DNA from: Rheinheimera lutimaris
Lineage (GTDB): Bacteria; Pseudomonadota; Gammaproteobacteria; Enterobacterales; Alteromonadaceae
DNA length: 64,000 bases
Direction of reading: 5' to 3'
Assembly: GCF_013283795.1 (NCBI RefSeq)
Contig: NZ_JABSOD010000007.1
Coordinates: 105,871-169,870, forward strand
Shown here: positions 7,207-16,809 of the stretch, piece after piece
Numbering within the stretch: the stretch's first letter is position 1
How the letters are laid out: each line of letters begins with the position of its first letter
Position numbers and translations under genes: made by a program
The notes under the pieces: model-generated
What the model saw: the letters and a program-made list of their open reading frames with translations, nothing else
Told to the model about the DNA's origin: nothing
Databases searched by the model: none

Positions 7207-10200
7207 CTACAACCTGATGTTGGTTTCGATAGCTAACATCAGTTTAGATAGAAGCTGATTATCTATTTCAGATAATTTGAGTTTTAGTTCTGCCTCTGTT
7301 GCTGCCTGTGCGATAGCATCAAAACCAAAACAGGCACTGGTACCTTTGATCTTATGTAATTCGTGTGCCAGTTCTTCATATTTTTGCTGGTTTAATAGTG
7401 CCATCAAACTCACTTTCTTAGCGATCAAGCTTTGTTGGTATTCCATCGCTAACTCGTCAATTGCTTCAGCAGGGCTTACCGCCAGCACAGTATTCAGCAA
7501 GCGCCCGATGGTTTGCAGCAACGCTTTTTTATCAATGGGCTTGGCTAACACGCTGTCAAACGCTGATAATTCAGTTTGGTCGGTGAATACAGCAGCGCTC
7601 AGCTGAATTATCGGTGTTTTAATACCTAGTTGCCTGATTTTTAATGCAGCTGAGCGGCCATCCATTCCCGGCATTTGTTGATCCATTATAATCAAATCAA
7701 CGGCGTGGTTTTTCACCATTTTAAGCGCTTCATGGCCGTCTGTTGCAAAGCTAAGCTCCAGTCCGGTACCCTTAAGTAAAGAAGCTATTAGCTCGCGTAT
7801 ATCTTTTACATCGTCAACCACCAGCACATGTTTACCAAGATATATTTCATCTGATACTGCTACAGTCTGTTCGACAGCTGCCGCTGCGGGCTGTGCTTCG
7901 ATAGAGACTAATTTTGCCGGAATACGTAATGTAAAGGTAGAGCCCAGACTCAAGATGCTGTCAACTGTCAGTGTCATACCCATAGCATCAGCCAGTTCTT
8001 TACTAATATAAAGCCCGAGGCCGGTGCCGCCATAATCTCTGCTAATGCTGGTGTCAGCCTGAGTAAAGGCCTGAAACAACAAGGGTATTTTATCAGCAGC
8101 GATGCCAACACCTTGATCGGCAACGCTGACCACCAAATCAGTTTCTACATAATGTGCCGATAAGTTTATCGTGCCGCTGTGGGTAAATTTCACCGCATTG
8201 CTTACCAAATTGAGCAATATTTGCTTAAGCCTAAAAGGATCGGCCCAAATACAAAGCTCAGCCGGTAAGTTGATAGCAACGATTGCTGTAAGTGGTTTAC
8301 TGTTGCATAACTGCGCCAGACTGGCGGCAATTTCGTCTAATACAGTCAGCGCGTTTACCGATTGGGGGGCGTAACTCATTTTGCCTGCATCCATTTTCGC
8401 GACATCGAGAATATCATTGACGACGTTATGCAGATGTTCCGTATTTTGCTGTATGCGAGTCAGCTGAGGCAGGACGTCGGCATTGGCTTGCGATATCAGG
8501 GCTTCGGTGAAGCCTTTTATAATGGTAATCGGCGTGCGTAACTCATGGCTCATATTGGCTAAAAAGCGGGTTTTTACCGCCGCAAGATGATTCGCTTTGT
8601 CGCGCTCCTGTTCAAGCTCACTGGTACGTTGCTCTACGCGTAGCTCCAGCTCGCTGTTTAGTTGCCGTACTTCCTGCATAGTCGCGATTATCGCGTGATG
8701 TGCACCAGATACACGGCGCTGCATATTAACAAAACTATCAGTTAAGGTTTCAATTTCTAACGCTGATTGGCTAAATTCAGGTTTGCCCTGACTGGCACTT
8801 TTGCCATCCCAGTGTTTGGTATAGTCTACGAGTTGTTCCAATGCCATGGTATAGCGGCTGACAAAGCGTTTAGACAGAGTTACCGACGCCTCCAAAATTA
8901 AAGTGATAAGGCCAAGGGCTATTGCGAAGTAAAAATAAAATAGCAATATTGCCGATTCGGTATCAATAAAGTAATTCAGCGACCAGCCGGTAGCGCCGAT
9001 ATGCTCTTGCAGCATAAAATGATGTGCATCTTCACTGATGATTATTGGTGGTAAAGGATTAAACACGCTGTTTTGTAAAAACGCTTTTGACATAGCGTTG
9101 GCATGCTCTGGCCGGTGCCACAGTTCACCAATATTTCCGCTGGTTTTGTTACCCCAGATTTTTTTACCCGCATTATCCAGCAAAATTTGATGTGACGCAT
9201 CGTCACTGTCTATAGAGAATACATTCAGTAGGGCGTCCAGTTTGACAGAAAATTGTAAAATGCCATTAAAATCAGTACCTAATGTGATCGGTGCACTTAC
9301 CGCAAATAATTGGTCTTCGCCTAACGTGCGACCGGTAAACGTATCGCTGATATAAGGCAATTGCCGGCTTTTAACCGCACTGAAATAGGCTCTGTCGGCG
9401 ACACTGACACCCAGCAAAGCATCATTTTTTACATCCGCTTTATAAAACTGTGTAACGATACCAAGCTGGTCTGTTGTTAGCGCTGAAATAAATTCCGGTT
9501 TTTGTGCCACCAGCTGTTGTAACGTTGCTTTATCAAGGACGCTGTCAGGTAATGCCGCCATCGTTTGCACAATGGCTAAATACTCATTCAGTTTCAGCTC
9601 AACATCAAATTTTAACTCATCTGACTGAAAGTGATACGTAGCCATTTTTTTAACCAGATTAACACTGGTTGCTCCGTTTAATCCCAGTGCAATCAATAGG
9701 GTGGCTGGAATTGCCGCATAAAGGCCAAAGCGGTAGGACAACTGATTCTGAAGCGATTGTTGCCTTAATTGTTTTGCTTGAACAGACATTGCCAGGAATA
9801 ATGTTGCCGCTTTTATACACCAGGCATAAACAGCAGCGCATAGCAGCGCAAACAGGCCAAGCAATAGCGGATGATGACTTATCGCTACCGGCAGCATCAG
9901 ATAGCAAATAACAGCAGTAATCGCTATGTATGTCAGGCTGAACAGCCAGATACTGCGTTTGGGATAATTTAAATAAATTAAAAATAGCATGACCTGAACG
10001 GCGCTAAGAACGATCGCCGGCGATTGTGCCAGTGGCAGCGTCACAACTATAAAGCTTACTATGCCCCAGACCAGGCCTAGCCTGGCCAGAATGACAAAAA
10101 TAGCAACGTTGCCGACTGTAAGCGGCACCGCAATTGGAAGTGCAACTGCCGAGAGGTTTGCCAGGTAACCCAGTAATATGCAATAACCGAAGAATATCAC

Positions 10201-10239
10201 TCTGAAGGTTTTAACAGGTTTGCTTTGCCAGTTAATCAT
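7207..10239 (-). CDS. Membrane hybrid histidine kinase: multi-TM, Cache-like sensor, HisKA, HATPase, REC, HPt
   Basis: About 1010 residues from ATG 10239, which overlaps the upstream kinase stop by 8 nt; a longer frame to 10341 is unlikely. The N-terminus has a run of membrane helices, then a periplasmic Cache-like region (ADRAYF, TFTGRTLGEDQLFAVS), another membrane helix and a HAMP-like coiled coil. HisKA has MSHELRTP (His near 565); HATPase has DQGVGI and GGTGLGLYIS. The receiver has LIIMDQQMPGMDG (Asp near 850), and a C-terminal HPt domain has HELHKIKGTSACFG (His near 965). The full phosphorelay set in one chain suggests that it passes phosphate to separate receivers such as those encoded at 12798-17914. 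Confidence 0.9.
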   Translation of the reverse strand: MINWQSKPVKTFRVIFFGYCILLGYLANLSAVALPIAVPLTVGNVAIFVILARLGLVWGIVSFIVVTLPLAQSPAIVLSAVQVMLFLIYLNYPKRSIWLFSLTYIAITAVICYLMLPVAISHHPLLLGLFALLCAAVYAWCIKAATLFLAMSVQAKQLRQQSLQNQLSYRFGLYAAIPATLLIALGLNGATSVNLVKKMATYHFQSDELKFDVELKLNEYLAIVQTMAALPDSVLDKATLQQLVAQKPEFISALTTDQLGIVTQFYKADVKNDALLGVSVADRAYFSAVKSRQLPYISDTFTGRTLGEDQLFAVSAPITLGTDFNGILQFSVKLDALLNVFSIDSDDASHQILLDNAGKKIWGNKTSGNIGELWHRPEHANAMSKAFLQNSVFNPLPPIIISEDAHHFMLQEHIGATGWSLNYFIDTESAILLFYFYFAIALGLITLILEASVTLSKRFVSRYTMALEQLVDYTKHWDGKSASQGKPEFSQSALEIETLTDSFVNMQRRVSGAHHAIIATMQEVRQLNSELELRVEQRTSELEQERDKANHLAAVKTRFLANMSHELRTPITIIKGFTEALISQANADVLPQLTRIQQNTEHLHNVVNDILDVAKMDAGKMSYAPQSVNALTVLDEIAASLAQLCNSKPLTAIVAINLPAELCIWADPFRLKQILLNLVSNAVKFTHSGTINLSAHYVETDLVVSVADQGVGIAADKIPLLFQAFTQADTSISRDYGGTGLGLYISKELADAMGMTLTVDSILSLGSTFTLRIPAKLVSIEAQPAAAAVEQTVAVSDEIYLGKHVLVVDDVKDIRELIASLLKGTGLELSFATDGHEALKMVKNHAVDLIIMDQQMPGMDGRSAALKIRQLGIKTPIIQLSAAVFTDQTELSAFDSVLAKPIDKKALLQTIGRLLNTVLAVSPAEAIDELAMEYQQSLIAKKVSLMALLNQQKYEELAHELHKIKGTSACFGFDAIAQAATEAELKLKLSEIDNQLLSKLMLAIETNIRL

Positions 10240-11617
10240 CAATACGGGTATCCACTGCGGGCAAACTAACAACAAAGACACTGCCATTGGGGCTGGTATG
10301 TTCCAGTGCCAGGCAGCCATTGTGCTGCTCAACAATAGCACGCGAAATAGATAAACCCAGCCCTGTGCCCAGACCTACATCTTTAGTCGTAAAAAAGGGC
10401 TCGAATATGTGAGGCAATACGCTGTCTTCTATACCGCAGCCATTATCGGTAATTTTTAACGTTAGCCAGCGGCCGAGTTGGGTTACTGAAATCACTATCA
10501 GGCCTTGTTTATGTTTAATGGCGTGATACGCGTTATTGATCAGGTTTAGCAGAACCTGGCTAAGTTGGGTGGCATTGCCGTTCACTAACGCGCTATCAAT
10601 GTCTTTGCTTAGCGTTAATGTTGCGTGGCGTTTAATTTGGGTATTTGCGATACGAATGGTACTTTCCAGCAGCTCCAACAGGTCTACTTTTGATGCTGAA
10701 GTATCGTCCGGATGTGAGAAGGTTCTTAGGTTGTTAATGATATCCCGTGACCGTCTGGCACCGTCAAGGCTTTCTTCGATTAACTCAAAACTGTCTTCTA
10801 ATATATAATTCAGGTTCGTTGCTGCGGCTATATCTTTTAGTTCTGGTGCTATCGAATAAGCACTGTGAATAAAACGCTGCACGGTTTGCATATAGACTTG
10901 TAGTGTATTGAGATTGCTGTAAACAAATCCCAGGGGGTTGTTCAACTCATGAGCAACACCAGCAGCCAACTGACCTATAGCTGCCAGCTTGTCTTGTTGC
11001 ACCATGCTTTGTTCTATACGTTTTTGTTGGGCAAACAGCTGATCGCGCTCTGCTGCCAGGCGCTGGTTTTCAAATAGCGACAAGAAACTGGCAATAAAGT
11101 TGCTGTAGCTTGCTACCACTATTTTGGCTTCAATGGTAAATGTCTTCGGCTGATCCGAAAGTAACACAATGGCATAGTGGTGCTGCCCAATTCTGATAGG
11201 TTGGATCAATGCTGACTTGGCTTTCGGCAGCATGCTTCTAAACGCTGCCGGCCATTTCGGGCTTAGCGCGAGGTCAAAAAAAACCGTCGATTGACTGAAT
11301 ATATGCTGTTCTGATTTAGTCTTATTCTGCGTATGCAGAAACGGTGCTGCTAAATTTTTCAGCCCGGGGGCTGTGGCGTCTAAAATGCTAAAGGATGTCT
11401 CATCATCATTGAGTGCAATAATCAGTTGCTCATCGGCTTGCAGTTCCTGATGCAGCAATGCAAACAGGGAGGTAAATGGCGACTGCTGCCTGCCTTTGGC
11501 GGTAAAGGTTTCCAACGTATCACGCATAAGATTGTTTAGTTTTTTGAATTTAAGCAGTTGCTGGTTTTCAACTTTTAACTGCAGCAACAGTTCTTGCTGT
11601 TTTTCAGACTGACTCAT
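10232..11617 (-). CDS. Soluble sensor histidine kinase (NahK/HnoK-like position beside the FIST gene)
   Basis: 461 residues from ATG 11617, chosen because GGGAG then lies 5 nt upstream; an in-frame TTG at 11629 is less likely. The N-terminal coiled coil and a GAF-like region (about 30-190) have no recognised cofactor motif. HisKA has GQLAAGVAHELNNPLGF (His near 223); HATPase has NLINNAYHAI, DNGCGI, FEPFFTTKDVG and GTGLGLSIS. The gene overlaps the upstream FIST gene by 14 nt, so sensor and kinase are probably made together. NosP-type FIST proteins are known to control a kinase encoded beside them; this is the best candidate partner here. Confidence 0.88.
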   Translation of the reverse strand: MSQSEKQQELLLQLKVENQQLLKFKKLNNLMRDTLETFTAKGRQQSPFTSLFALLHQELQADEQLIIALNDDETSFSILDATAPGLKNLAAPFLHTQNKTKSEQHIFSQSTVFFDLALSPKWPAAFRSMLPKAKSALIQPIRIGQHHYAIVLLSDQPKTFTIEAKIVVASYSNFIASFLSLFENQRLAAERDQLFAQQKRIEQSMVQQDKLAAIGQLAAGVAHELNNPLGFVYSNLNTLQVYMQTVQRFIHSAYSIAPELKDIAAATNLNYILEDSFELIEESLDGARRSRDIINNLRTFSHPDDTSASKVDLLELLESTIRIANTQIKRHATLTLSKDIDSALVNGNATQLSQVLLNLINNAYHAIKHKQGLIVISVTQLGRWLTLKITDNGCGIEDSVLPHIFEPFFTTKDVGLGTGLGLSISRAIVEQHNGCLALEHTSPNGSVFVVSLPAVDTRIDD

Positions 11618-12794
11618 TGACGCTCCCAAAAATAATTGCAGAGATCATCAAGTTGCCATGCCTGTTGATACCATCGGCAAAGCGTCCTTGCTCACCAAAG
11701 GTGTAGCCGCCGATAAACGGAATGTTTTCCAGCTTTTGCCTTATGCCTTGATGCACTCTTTTTATGTCATCAGGGATTGCCAGCATGCAACCGGCACAAA
11801 AAATAACAATGGCTGCCTGCGGTTTGCTATCGTATAAGTTACTCAGTTGCTGTCGGGCAATGTCCGATACCGTTGCAGCACGTTGAACCAGCAGTTCTGT
11901 ATCTCCTTGCATAAAGGTTATACATTCTCCGGTATGTACCCGGGAAAAAAGATCAATTGAACCATCAGTTCTTATTCGCGCCGGGTGTGACAACAATGCC
12001 ATGTTGATATCATGTTGTGGCACAATTCTGCCAAGTGGTGAGAAGGTGCTGGCAGCCAGAACCGGGCCTGCCGGTAAGGGAGGGTGGCGGTTTAGCGCCC
12101 GCCAGTTGTTATAAACATCGGCAGCTGGTTGGTTATCCAGGGTAATAAGTTGTCGTTCAGAGACACCGGTAACTACAGCAGACAAAGTCGTTTGTTCATA
12201 ACCACAACTAAAGTAATAGCTTATTGGCACTGATGGAAACATAACCGCAATGATAAAACCGGTGTTTATTAGTTGCTTGCCATCAAACATACACCAGTTA
12301 CCGCTGATATCATTATCAGCACTGCTGCCACCAAACACCGGTACATCGTTGCCGATAAGCTCGCGAATACCTGTTAGTAAGCCTTCTTCCAATCCGGGGG
12401 ATGGGCTGCACCAAATAAACGCCGGCAGTTCACCGGGTTTATTTGCTGCCAGTAAGGCTTCTTCCAGAGCTGCTTTGCTGTCTTCAACAATGGTTTTGCT
12501 ATTACTATGTCGACTGGCTACACCGTAAGCACCGTTTGGGTCGACAAACTGTAATATAGCCAGATGATGATTGCTTTCTGTGGCTCGATCAGAAAAGGCA
12601 TCCCGGCACGAGCTCGTCGCTACCCAGCCAGCCGACACCATGGTGGCATAATGACAGCTTGATAATTCAGTGATGGCTTTAGTGCTGCCAAAAGCAATAG
12701 ACAAAGATGCTGTTTCCGGCTGCTCCAAAGCCACTAACTGATCACAGAAACAAGCTTGGTCAGTGACATCAAGATAATGACGGATCACTTTCAT
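11604..12794 (-). CDS. FIST-domain sensor protein (NosP-like)
   Basis: 396 residues with FIST_N (about 30-215) and FIST_C (about 225-370) domains: features include SAGWVATSS, FGGSSADND, GFIIAVMFPS and FCAGCMLAIPDDI. No membrane segment is visible. FIST proteins of the NosP group bind heme and report nitric oxide to a neighbouring histidine kinase, which feeds into c-di-GMP control. Position and partners here (kinase overlapping downstream, degenerate HD-GYP regulator 3 nt upstream) fit that role. Heme binding cannot be proved from sequence alone, and other FIST proteins may bind small molecules such as amino acids. Confidence 0.8.
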   Translation of the reverse strand: MKVIRHYLDVTDQACFCDQLVALEQPETASLSIAFGSTKAITELSSCHYATMVSAGWVATSSCRDAFSDRATESNHHLAILQFVDPNGAYGVASRHSNSKTIVEDSKAALEEALLAANKPGELPAFIWCSPSPGLEEGLLTGIRELIGNDVPVFGGSSADNDISGNWCMFDGKQLINTGFIIAVMFPSVPISYYFSCGYEQTTLSAVVTGVSERQLITLDNQPAADVYNNWRALNRHPPLPAGPVLAASTFSPLGRIVPQHDINMALLSHPARIRTDGSIDLFSRVHTGECITFMQGDTELLVQRAATVSDIARQQLSNLYDSKPQAAIVIFCAGCMLAIPDDIKRVHQGIRQKLENIPFIGGYTFGEQGRFADGINRHGNLMISAIIFGSVNESV

Positions 12795-12797
12795 TAA

Positions 12798-14132
12798 CTA
12801 TTCCTCTTCAGAGTCATTTATATCGATGATATCTACCGCTACAAGCAGAGTTTCTTTATGCTTCAACTGATAAGCCAGCAGTCTGTCCAGTGATGAACGG
12901 GTAATGATGTGGTCTTTAGGCAGTAACAAGATATGTTTTTTATTATACAGATTACTTTTAAGTTTCATGCCGGTTGCCAGCTGGGTGACTTCAAGGCCAC
13001 TGCGCATATGCTCGATGGTATGCAGCTCGTTTTTCTGCAGCAATACTGACAAAGCTTTGATGACATCAGGATCGTAATTGCTACCCTGATGAAGCTTTAT
13101 ATTGTCAAACGCTTGTCGTAGCGTAACTTTTTTGCCATCCTGGAAGCCGTCTGTTATCAACCACAAATCTCGTACCGCGGAGAGAATTCTTGCGCCCAGC
13201 GGGATATCTGTACCGACTTTCTGTGCCGGTTCACCAGCACCATTAAAACGCTCCAGCTGGTTTGCAATAATTAACGAAACATCTGATAAATGTGTAGCAG
13301 GGAGCAGAATTTCCTCAGCATGTTGCGGATGTTCGAAAAACTGACGACGCTCAGTTCCGTCCAATTTTGTATAGACACTTGCAGCTATGTGAGGTGGTAA
13401 GGCAATTTTACCAATTTCACAAAACAACCCTGCTTTTCGCACGGCAATCATTTGCTCTTTTGGTAATTGCAGAACCTTAGCGACATTTTCACAGGTACTG
13501 CTGATTTTTCTGGCTAATTCACCACTCAATGGTGGATAGCTGCTGATGATGTTGTACAGCACCTCCAGGGTTGCCGCTTCTTCTTTCTCGCGTTGTGCAG
13601 CCAGTTCTTTGTATTTTGACAAGGTGGTTTTTAGTTGGGCTGTACGCTGGTGTACCATCTCCTCAAGCGAATGATTCATCTCTTTTAATTGCTTATTTTG
13701 CGCTGCTACTTTTGCTGTCAGAATTTTGTTTTGACGCACCAACCGGTATAAGGCGAGACCTTCGTCTACGGCGGCCAGCAGTTCCTGATTGTCCCAAGGT
13801 TTTTGGATATAACGATGAATTTTTCCAAGGTTAATAGCGGAAACAGTGGAGGCTAAATCAGCGTATCCTGTCATTAAAATGCGATAGGCATCAGGCTGGA
13901 GCTTAGCGGCCTGCGCCAGAAACTCGGCGCCAGTCATGTTGGGCATGCGCATATCGGTAACGATGACATTGACCCGGTGTGTGTGCATAAGCTCCAAAGC
14001 TTTGATGCCGCCGTCAGCCAACAGCAAATCGACTTCTGTATTGATAAAAAGCCGTTGCAAAGACTTAAGAATGCTTTGTTCGTCATCAACAAAAAGTACC
14101 AGAGGCCTTTTATCTTCAGATAGTGCTGTCAT
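12798..14132 (-). CDS. Response regulator with degenerate HD-GYP domain (HnoD-like)
   Basis: 444 residues. The receiver domain (about 10-125) has FVDDE, the acceptor Asp in VIVTDMRMPN and the Lys in IQKPWD. A coiled coil leads to an HD-GYP domain (about 195-390) that has lost its metal-binding residues: the HD pair is Cys-Glu (LFCEIGKIALP), and the HHE and GYP positions read NQLERFNGAGEP. HP and HAE (HPQHAEEIL) are kept. It should not cleave c-di-GMP. In Shewanella, HnoD is a degenerate HD-GYP regulator that modulates the EAL enzyme HnoB, and this gene sits in the matching place. It is first in its operon; AAGGTG precedes the ATG. Confidence 0.85.
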   Translation of the reverse strand: MTALSEDKRPLVLFVDDEQSILKSLQRLFINTEVDLLLADGGIKALELMHTHRVNVIVTDMRMPNMTGAEFLAQAAKLQPDAYRILMTGYADLASTVSAINLGKIHRYIQKPWDNQELLAAVDEGLALYRLVRQNKILTAKVAAQNKQLKEMNHSLEEMVHQRTAQLKTTLSKYKELAAQREKEEAATLEVLYNIISSYPPLSGELARKISSTCENVAKVLQLPKEQMIAVRKAGLFCEIGKIALPPHIAASVYTKLDGTERRQFFEHPQHAEEILLPATHLSDVSLIIANQLERFNGAGEPAQKVGTDIPLGARILSAVRDLWLITDGFQDGKKVTLRQAFDNIKLHQGSNYDPDVIKALSVLLQKNELHTIEHMRSGLEVTQLATGMKLKSNLYNKKHILLLPKDHIITRSSLDRLLAYQLKHKETLLVAVDIIDINDSEEE

Positions 14133-14146
14133 TTTAACACCTTTCG

Positions 14147-14158
14147 CATTTGTCTTAT
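14147..14158 (-). promoter_or_regulatory. Second copy of the ATAAGACAAATG motif
   Basis: On the minus strand this reads ATAAGACAAATG, the same 12 bases as at 4916-4927, and it is preceded by GGACAA, giving GACAAAT twice with 9-bp spacing. It lies between the start codon at 14132 and the plus-strand promoter, so it could serve both divergent operons. Confidence 0.45.
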
Positions 14159-14188
14159 TTGTCCTTGTCTTTAAAACTATGCTATAAC
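14159..14188 (+). promoter_or_regulatory. Candidate promoter of the HTH-REC operon
   Basis: TTGTCC (14159-14164), an 18-bp spacer and TATAAC (14183-14188), 36 bp before the GTG start at 14225. It adjoins the shared 12-mer at 14147-14158. Confidence 0.45.
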
Positions 14189-14224
14189 TTAGCAGGAATC
14201 AAGTTTAGTAGTGGAAGTTATAAG

Positions 14225-14803
14225 GTGAAAACGCTTAAACCCAGTGAAATTGCGCAGTACTGTGATGTGCATCAGCGCACGGTGAGCCGTTGGATAGCCA
14301 ATGGGCAACTTAAAGGACATAAATTGCCTGGTAGAGGGAATTATCGGGTGCTGGTAGAAGACTTTATCAGTTTTCTGCACCGGCAGCATATGCCAATGCC
14401 TGATATCTTGCTGCAAGAGAGTGCAGTGCAAGCTGCTTCAGAAAAAAAACGCGTATTAATTATCGATGATGAAGTGGCTATGCGCAATGCTGTGCGCCGC
14501 GTGCTGCAATCGACACCGCATGACATTATATCTGCTCAGGATGGTTTTCAGGCGGGGGTAAAAATTATTGCTGAAAAGCCTGATTTGATCATCTTAGATT
14601 TATCAATGCCCGGCCTGGATGGTTTTGAGGTTATTCAGTTTATTCGTCAGCGCCCTGACCTTGCAGCACTTAAAGTTCTGGTGTTATCAGGTTTAGCACC
14701 GGCTGACTTAGCCGAATCGGTTAGGATTGGTGCAAATGACGCAATTGCGAAGCCATTTGACAATACAGATTTACTAAACAGGGTAAACAACTTGCTGAGT
14801 TAG
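14225..14803 (+). CDS. Response regulator with N-terminal excisionase/MerR-like HTH (HnoC-like)
   Basis: 192 residues from GTG 14225, with GGAAG 7 nt upstream; a longer TTG-initiated frame from 14150 would cover the promoter. Residues 1-60 form a helix-turn-helix of the excisionase/BldC type (KPSEIAQYCDVHQRTVSRWI, then the wing residues GRGNYRV). A receiver domain follows, with IIDDE, acceptor Asp in LIILDLSMPGLDG and Lys in AKPFD. The order DNA-binding domain then receiver is the reverse of common regulators. In the Shewanella NO network HnoC is a DNA-binding regulator of this kind. It probably controls the island itself, perhaps through the 12-mer motif. Confidence 0.85.
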   Translation: MKTLKPSEIAQYCDVHQRTVSRWIANGQLKGHKLPGRGNYRVLVEDFISFLHRQHMPMPDILLQESAVQAASEKKRVLIIDDEVAMRNAVRRVLQSTPHDIISAQDGFQAGVKIIAEKPDLIILDLSMPGLDGFEVIQFIRQRPDLAALKVLVLSGLAPADLAESVRIGANDAIAKPFDNTDLLNRVNNLLS

Positions 14804-14811
14804 GAGGCAAG

Positions 14812-16809
14812 ATGGAAAAGTCGGTTCTGGTTGTTGACGACGAAACTGGCATTTTAAAGGCAATTAGCCGGGTATTGTCCCGTTCCGGCTATAGTGTCAA
14901 AACAGCAAGCTGTGGCGATGATGCGCTGACAATATTGCAATCATGGCCCTGTAAAGTAGTGCTGACTGATTTTCGCATGCCAACGATGGATGGTGCTGAA
15001 TTACTTGCAACAATACAAACGCATTTTCCTGACATTGTCGGTTTGGTTATCAGTGGTTACTCTGACTTTGAATCAGTAAAAAAATTATTAAATGCAGGCA
15101 CTGCATTTCGTTTTTTACAAAAGCCCTGGGAAGACGAAGAGTTGCTGCTGCAAGTTGGTGCCGCCTTGGAGCATTACCAACAACATCGTTTTAACAGACA
15201 AGCCGGCAAAATGTTGCTGGCGGCATCGGAACCGCTGCTTGAGCTGTCGTCTGAGGGCATTGTTTTACAGGTAAATGCAGCTGCACGTGCATTGCTGGGA
15301 GATGAAGTAAGCAAAGCGGGGTGTTTGCTTGCCAGTTTGGTGCGGGCAGAGGACAAAGATAAAATTAGCGCCACGCTTTTTGATGCAACCCGCAGCGTGT
15401 TTGTAACGCTGGATAGCCTTGTTGAAATTGAACTGAGCTGTCGCTTAGTTGGCCCGGGCAGCTGCATTATAGAATTGTCTTATGTAACGGTTCCGGTGTT
15501 AGTTAATAACGTGTTTGACTTACCCGCCATGTTAAATTACCAACAGTTGTTGCAGCTAATCCCCAAATATATACAAAATGCGCGCTCTTTAGCTTTGGTT
15601 GCAGTAAAGATACGTAGTTTTGAACTATGGAGTCGTGTTATTGGTTACACCGAAGCGGAGCGTGCACTTGAGTCTATTGCTGAACAATTGTTAGCGTCGT
15701 CGTCTGCTTTAGGAGAGCTGGCTTTTCTGGCCAATGAGCAGTTTGTAATTGTAATACCTGTGCCAGATAGTGAGATGCAGGTACTACAGAATATCACTGA
15801 AATACTCTCATCGATAACAGGCCACCAACAACTGGCAAAGGGGGCAATAGATTTTGCTGTGAGTTATTGTTTGCTACCAGAAGATGGCAATGATCCCCGT
15901 ACTATATTAAACAATTTGCTGCTGGGAAATATGCTGGTTGCTCAGAGTACACTACGTATGTTCATGCGTTATGACCGCCAGGCGGTAGAGCGTAAAAAGC
16001 ACCAATTGTCTTTAAGTCAGGCTTTACATAGTGCAATTGAACAAGATCAGTTATTTTTGCATTTTCAGGCCAAGTTCGATCTGCATAAACAAGCATTATC
16101 AGGTTGCGAGGTGCTTGTGCGGTGGCATCATCCTGAGTTCGGCATCGTTTCGCCATCGTTGTTTATTCCATTAGCAGAGCAGCAGGGGCAAATTATTGAA
16201 ATCGGCTACTGGGTGTTAAAACAAGCTTTTCAAGCTTTAGTTAATTGGAATAAAAAGGGTATTCACATTGGTAAAATGGCGGTGAATATTTCTGGTCGTC
16301 AGCTGATGGAGCCAGATTTCATCGAGTGGGTCAAGCACCATTTAACGCAGCATGGTGTCAATGCTGCCCAATTGGAGTTCGAACTTACCGAAACTTTTTT
16401 ACTGGAAAACTTTGATGATTGTGTCAACAAACTAAAGGTGTTGTCAGAACTCGGTATTAGTATAGCTATTGATGATTTTGGTACCGGCTATTCCTCTTTA
16501 GCCTATCTCAACAAATTACCATTAAATGTGTTAAAAATAGACCGTTCGTTGATTGCTGACGTTGAAAGTAATCTGCAGACACAAAGCCTGGTGGCAAATA
16601 TTGTGCGCCTGGCACATGACTTAAATTTACGAGTTGTCGTTGAAGGTGTTGAAACCATGGACCAGTTACAACTTGTACAACAAATGGGTTGTGACGTTAT
16701 CCAGGGTTACTTTATTGCCCGGCCACAATCAGAGCAAGGCTATATTGCTCTGCTATCGTCGGCTCAATCTCAAAGTGCCGTGTCGTTGTACGGAGGTGCC
16801 GATGTTTAA
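14812..16809 (+). CDS. Response regulator with degenerate GGDEF and EAL domains (HnoB-like phosphodiesterase)
   Basis: 665 residues. Receiver domain (about 4-118): VVDDE, acceptor Asp in VVLTDFRMPTMDG, Lys in LQKPWE. A PAS-like stretch and a GGDEF domain lacking the signature motif (LANEQF in its place) follow. The EAL domain (about 400-650) starts with CEVLVRW, a common EVL variant, and keeps VNISGRQ, ELTET, DDFGTGYSS, LKID, VEGVE and QGYF, so phosphodiesterase activity is likely. AGGAGG precedes the ATG. Activation by phosphorylation from the island's kinases is inferred by comparison with HnoB of Shewanella. The stop overlaps the next gene by 8 nt. Confidence 0.88.
   Translation: MEKSVLVVDDETGILKAISRVLSRSGYSVKTASCGDDALTILQSWPCKVVLTDFRMPTMDGAELLATIQTHFPDIVGLVISGYSDFESVKKLLNAGTAFRFLQKPWEDEELLLQVGAALEHYQQHRFNRQAGKMLLAASEPLLELSSEGIVLQVNAAARALLGDEVSKAGCLLASLVRAEDKDKISATLFDATRSVFVTLDSLVEIELSCRLVGPGSCIIELSYVTVPVLVNNVFDLPAMLNYQQLLQLIPKYIQNARSLALVAVKIRSFELWSRVIGYTEAERALESIAEQLLASSSALGELAFLANEQFVIVIPVPDSEMQVLQNITEILSSITGHQQLAKGAIDFAVSYCLLPEDGNDPRTILNNLLLGNMLVAQSTLRMFMRYDRQAVERKKHQLSLSQALHSAIEQDQLFLHFQAKFDLHKQALSGCEVLVRWHHPEFGIVSPSLFIPLAEQQGQIIEIGYWVLKQAFQALVNWNKKGIHIGKMAVNISGRQLMEPDFIEWVKHHLTQHGVNAAQLEFELTETFLLENFDDCVNKLKVLSELGISIAIDDFGTGYSSLAYLNKLPLNVLKIDRSLIADVESNLQTQSLVANIVRLAHDLNLRVVVEGVETMDQLQLVQQMGCDVIQGYFIARPQSEQGYIALLSSAQSQSAVSLYGGADV

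Noticed and set aside
10240..10341. N-terminal extension of the hybrid kinase to ATG 10341
   Set aside because: It would overlap the upstream kinase by more than 100 nt; ATG 10239 gives a normal 8-nt coupling overlap.
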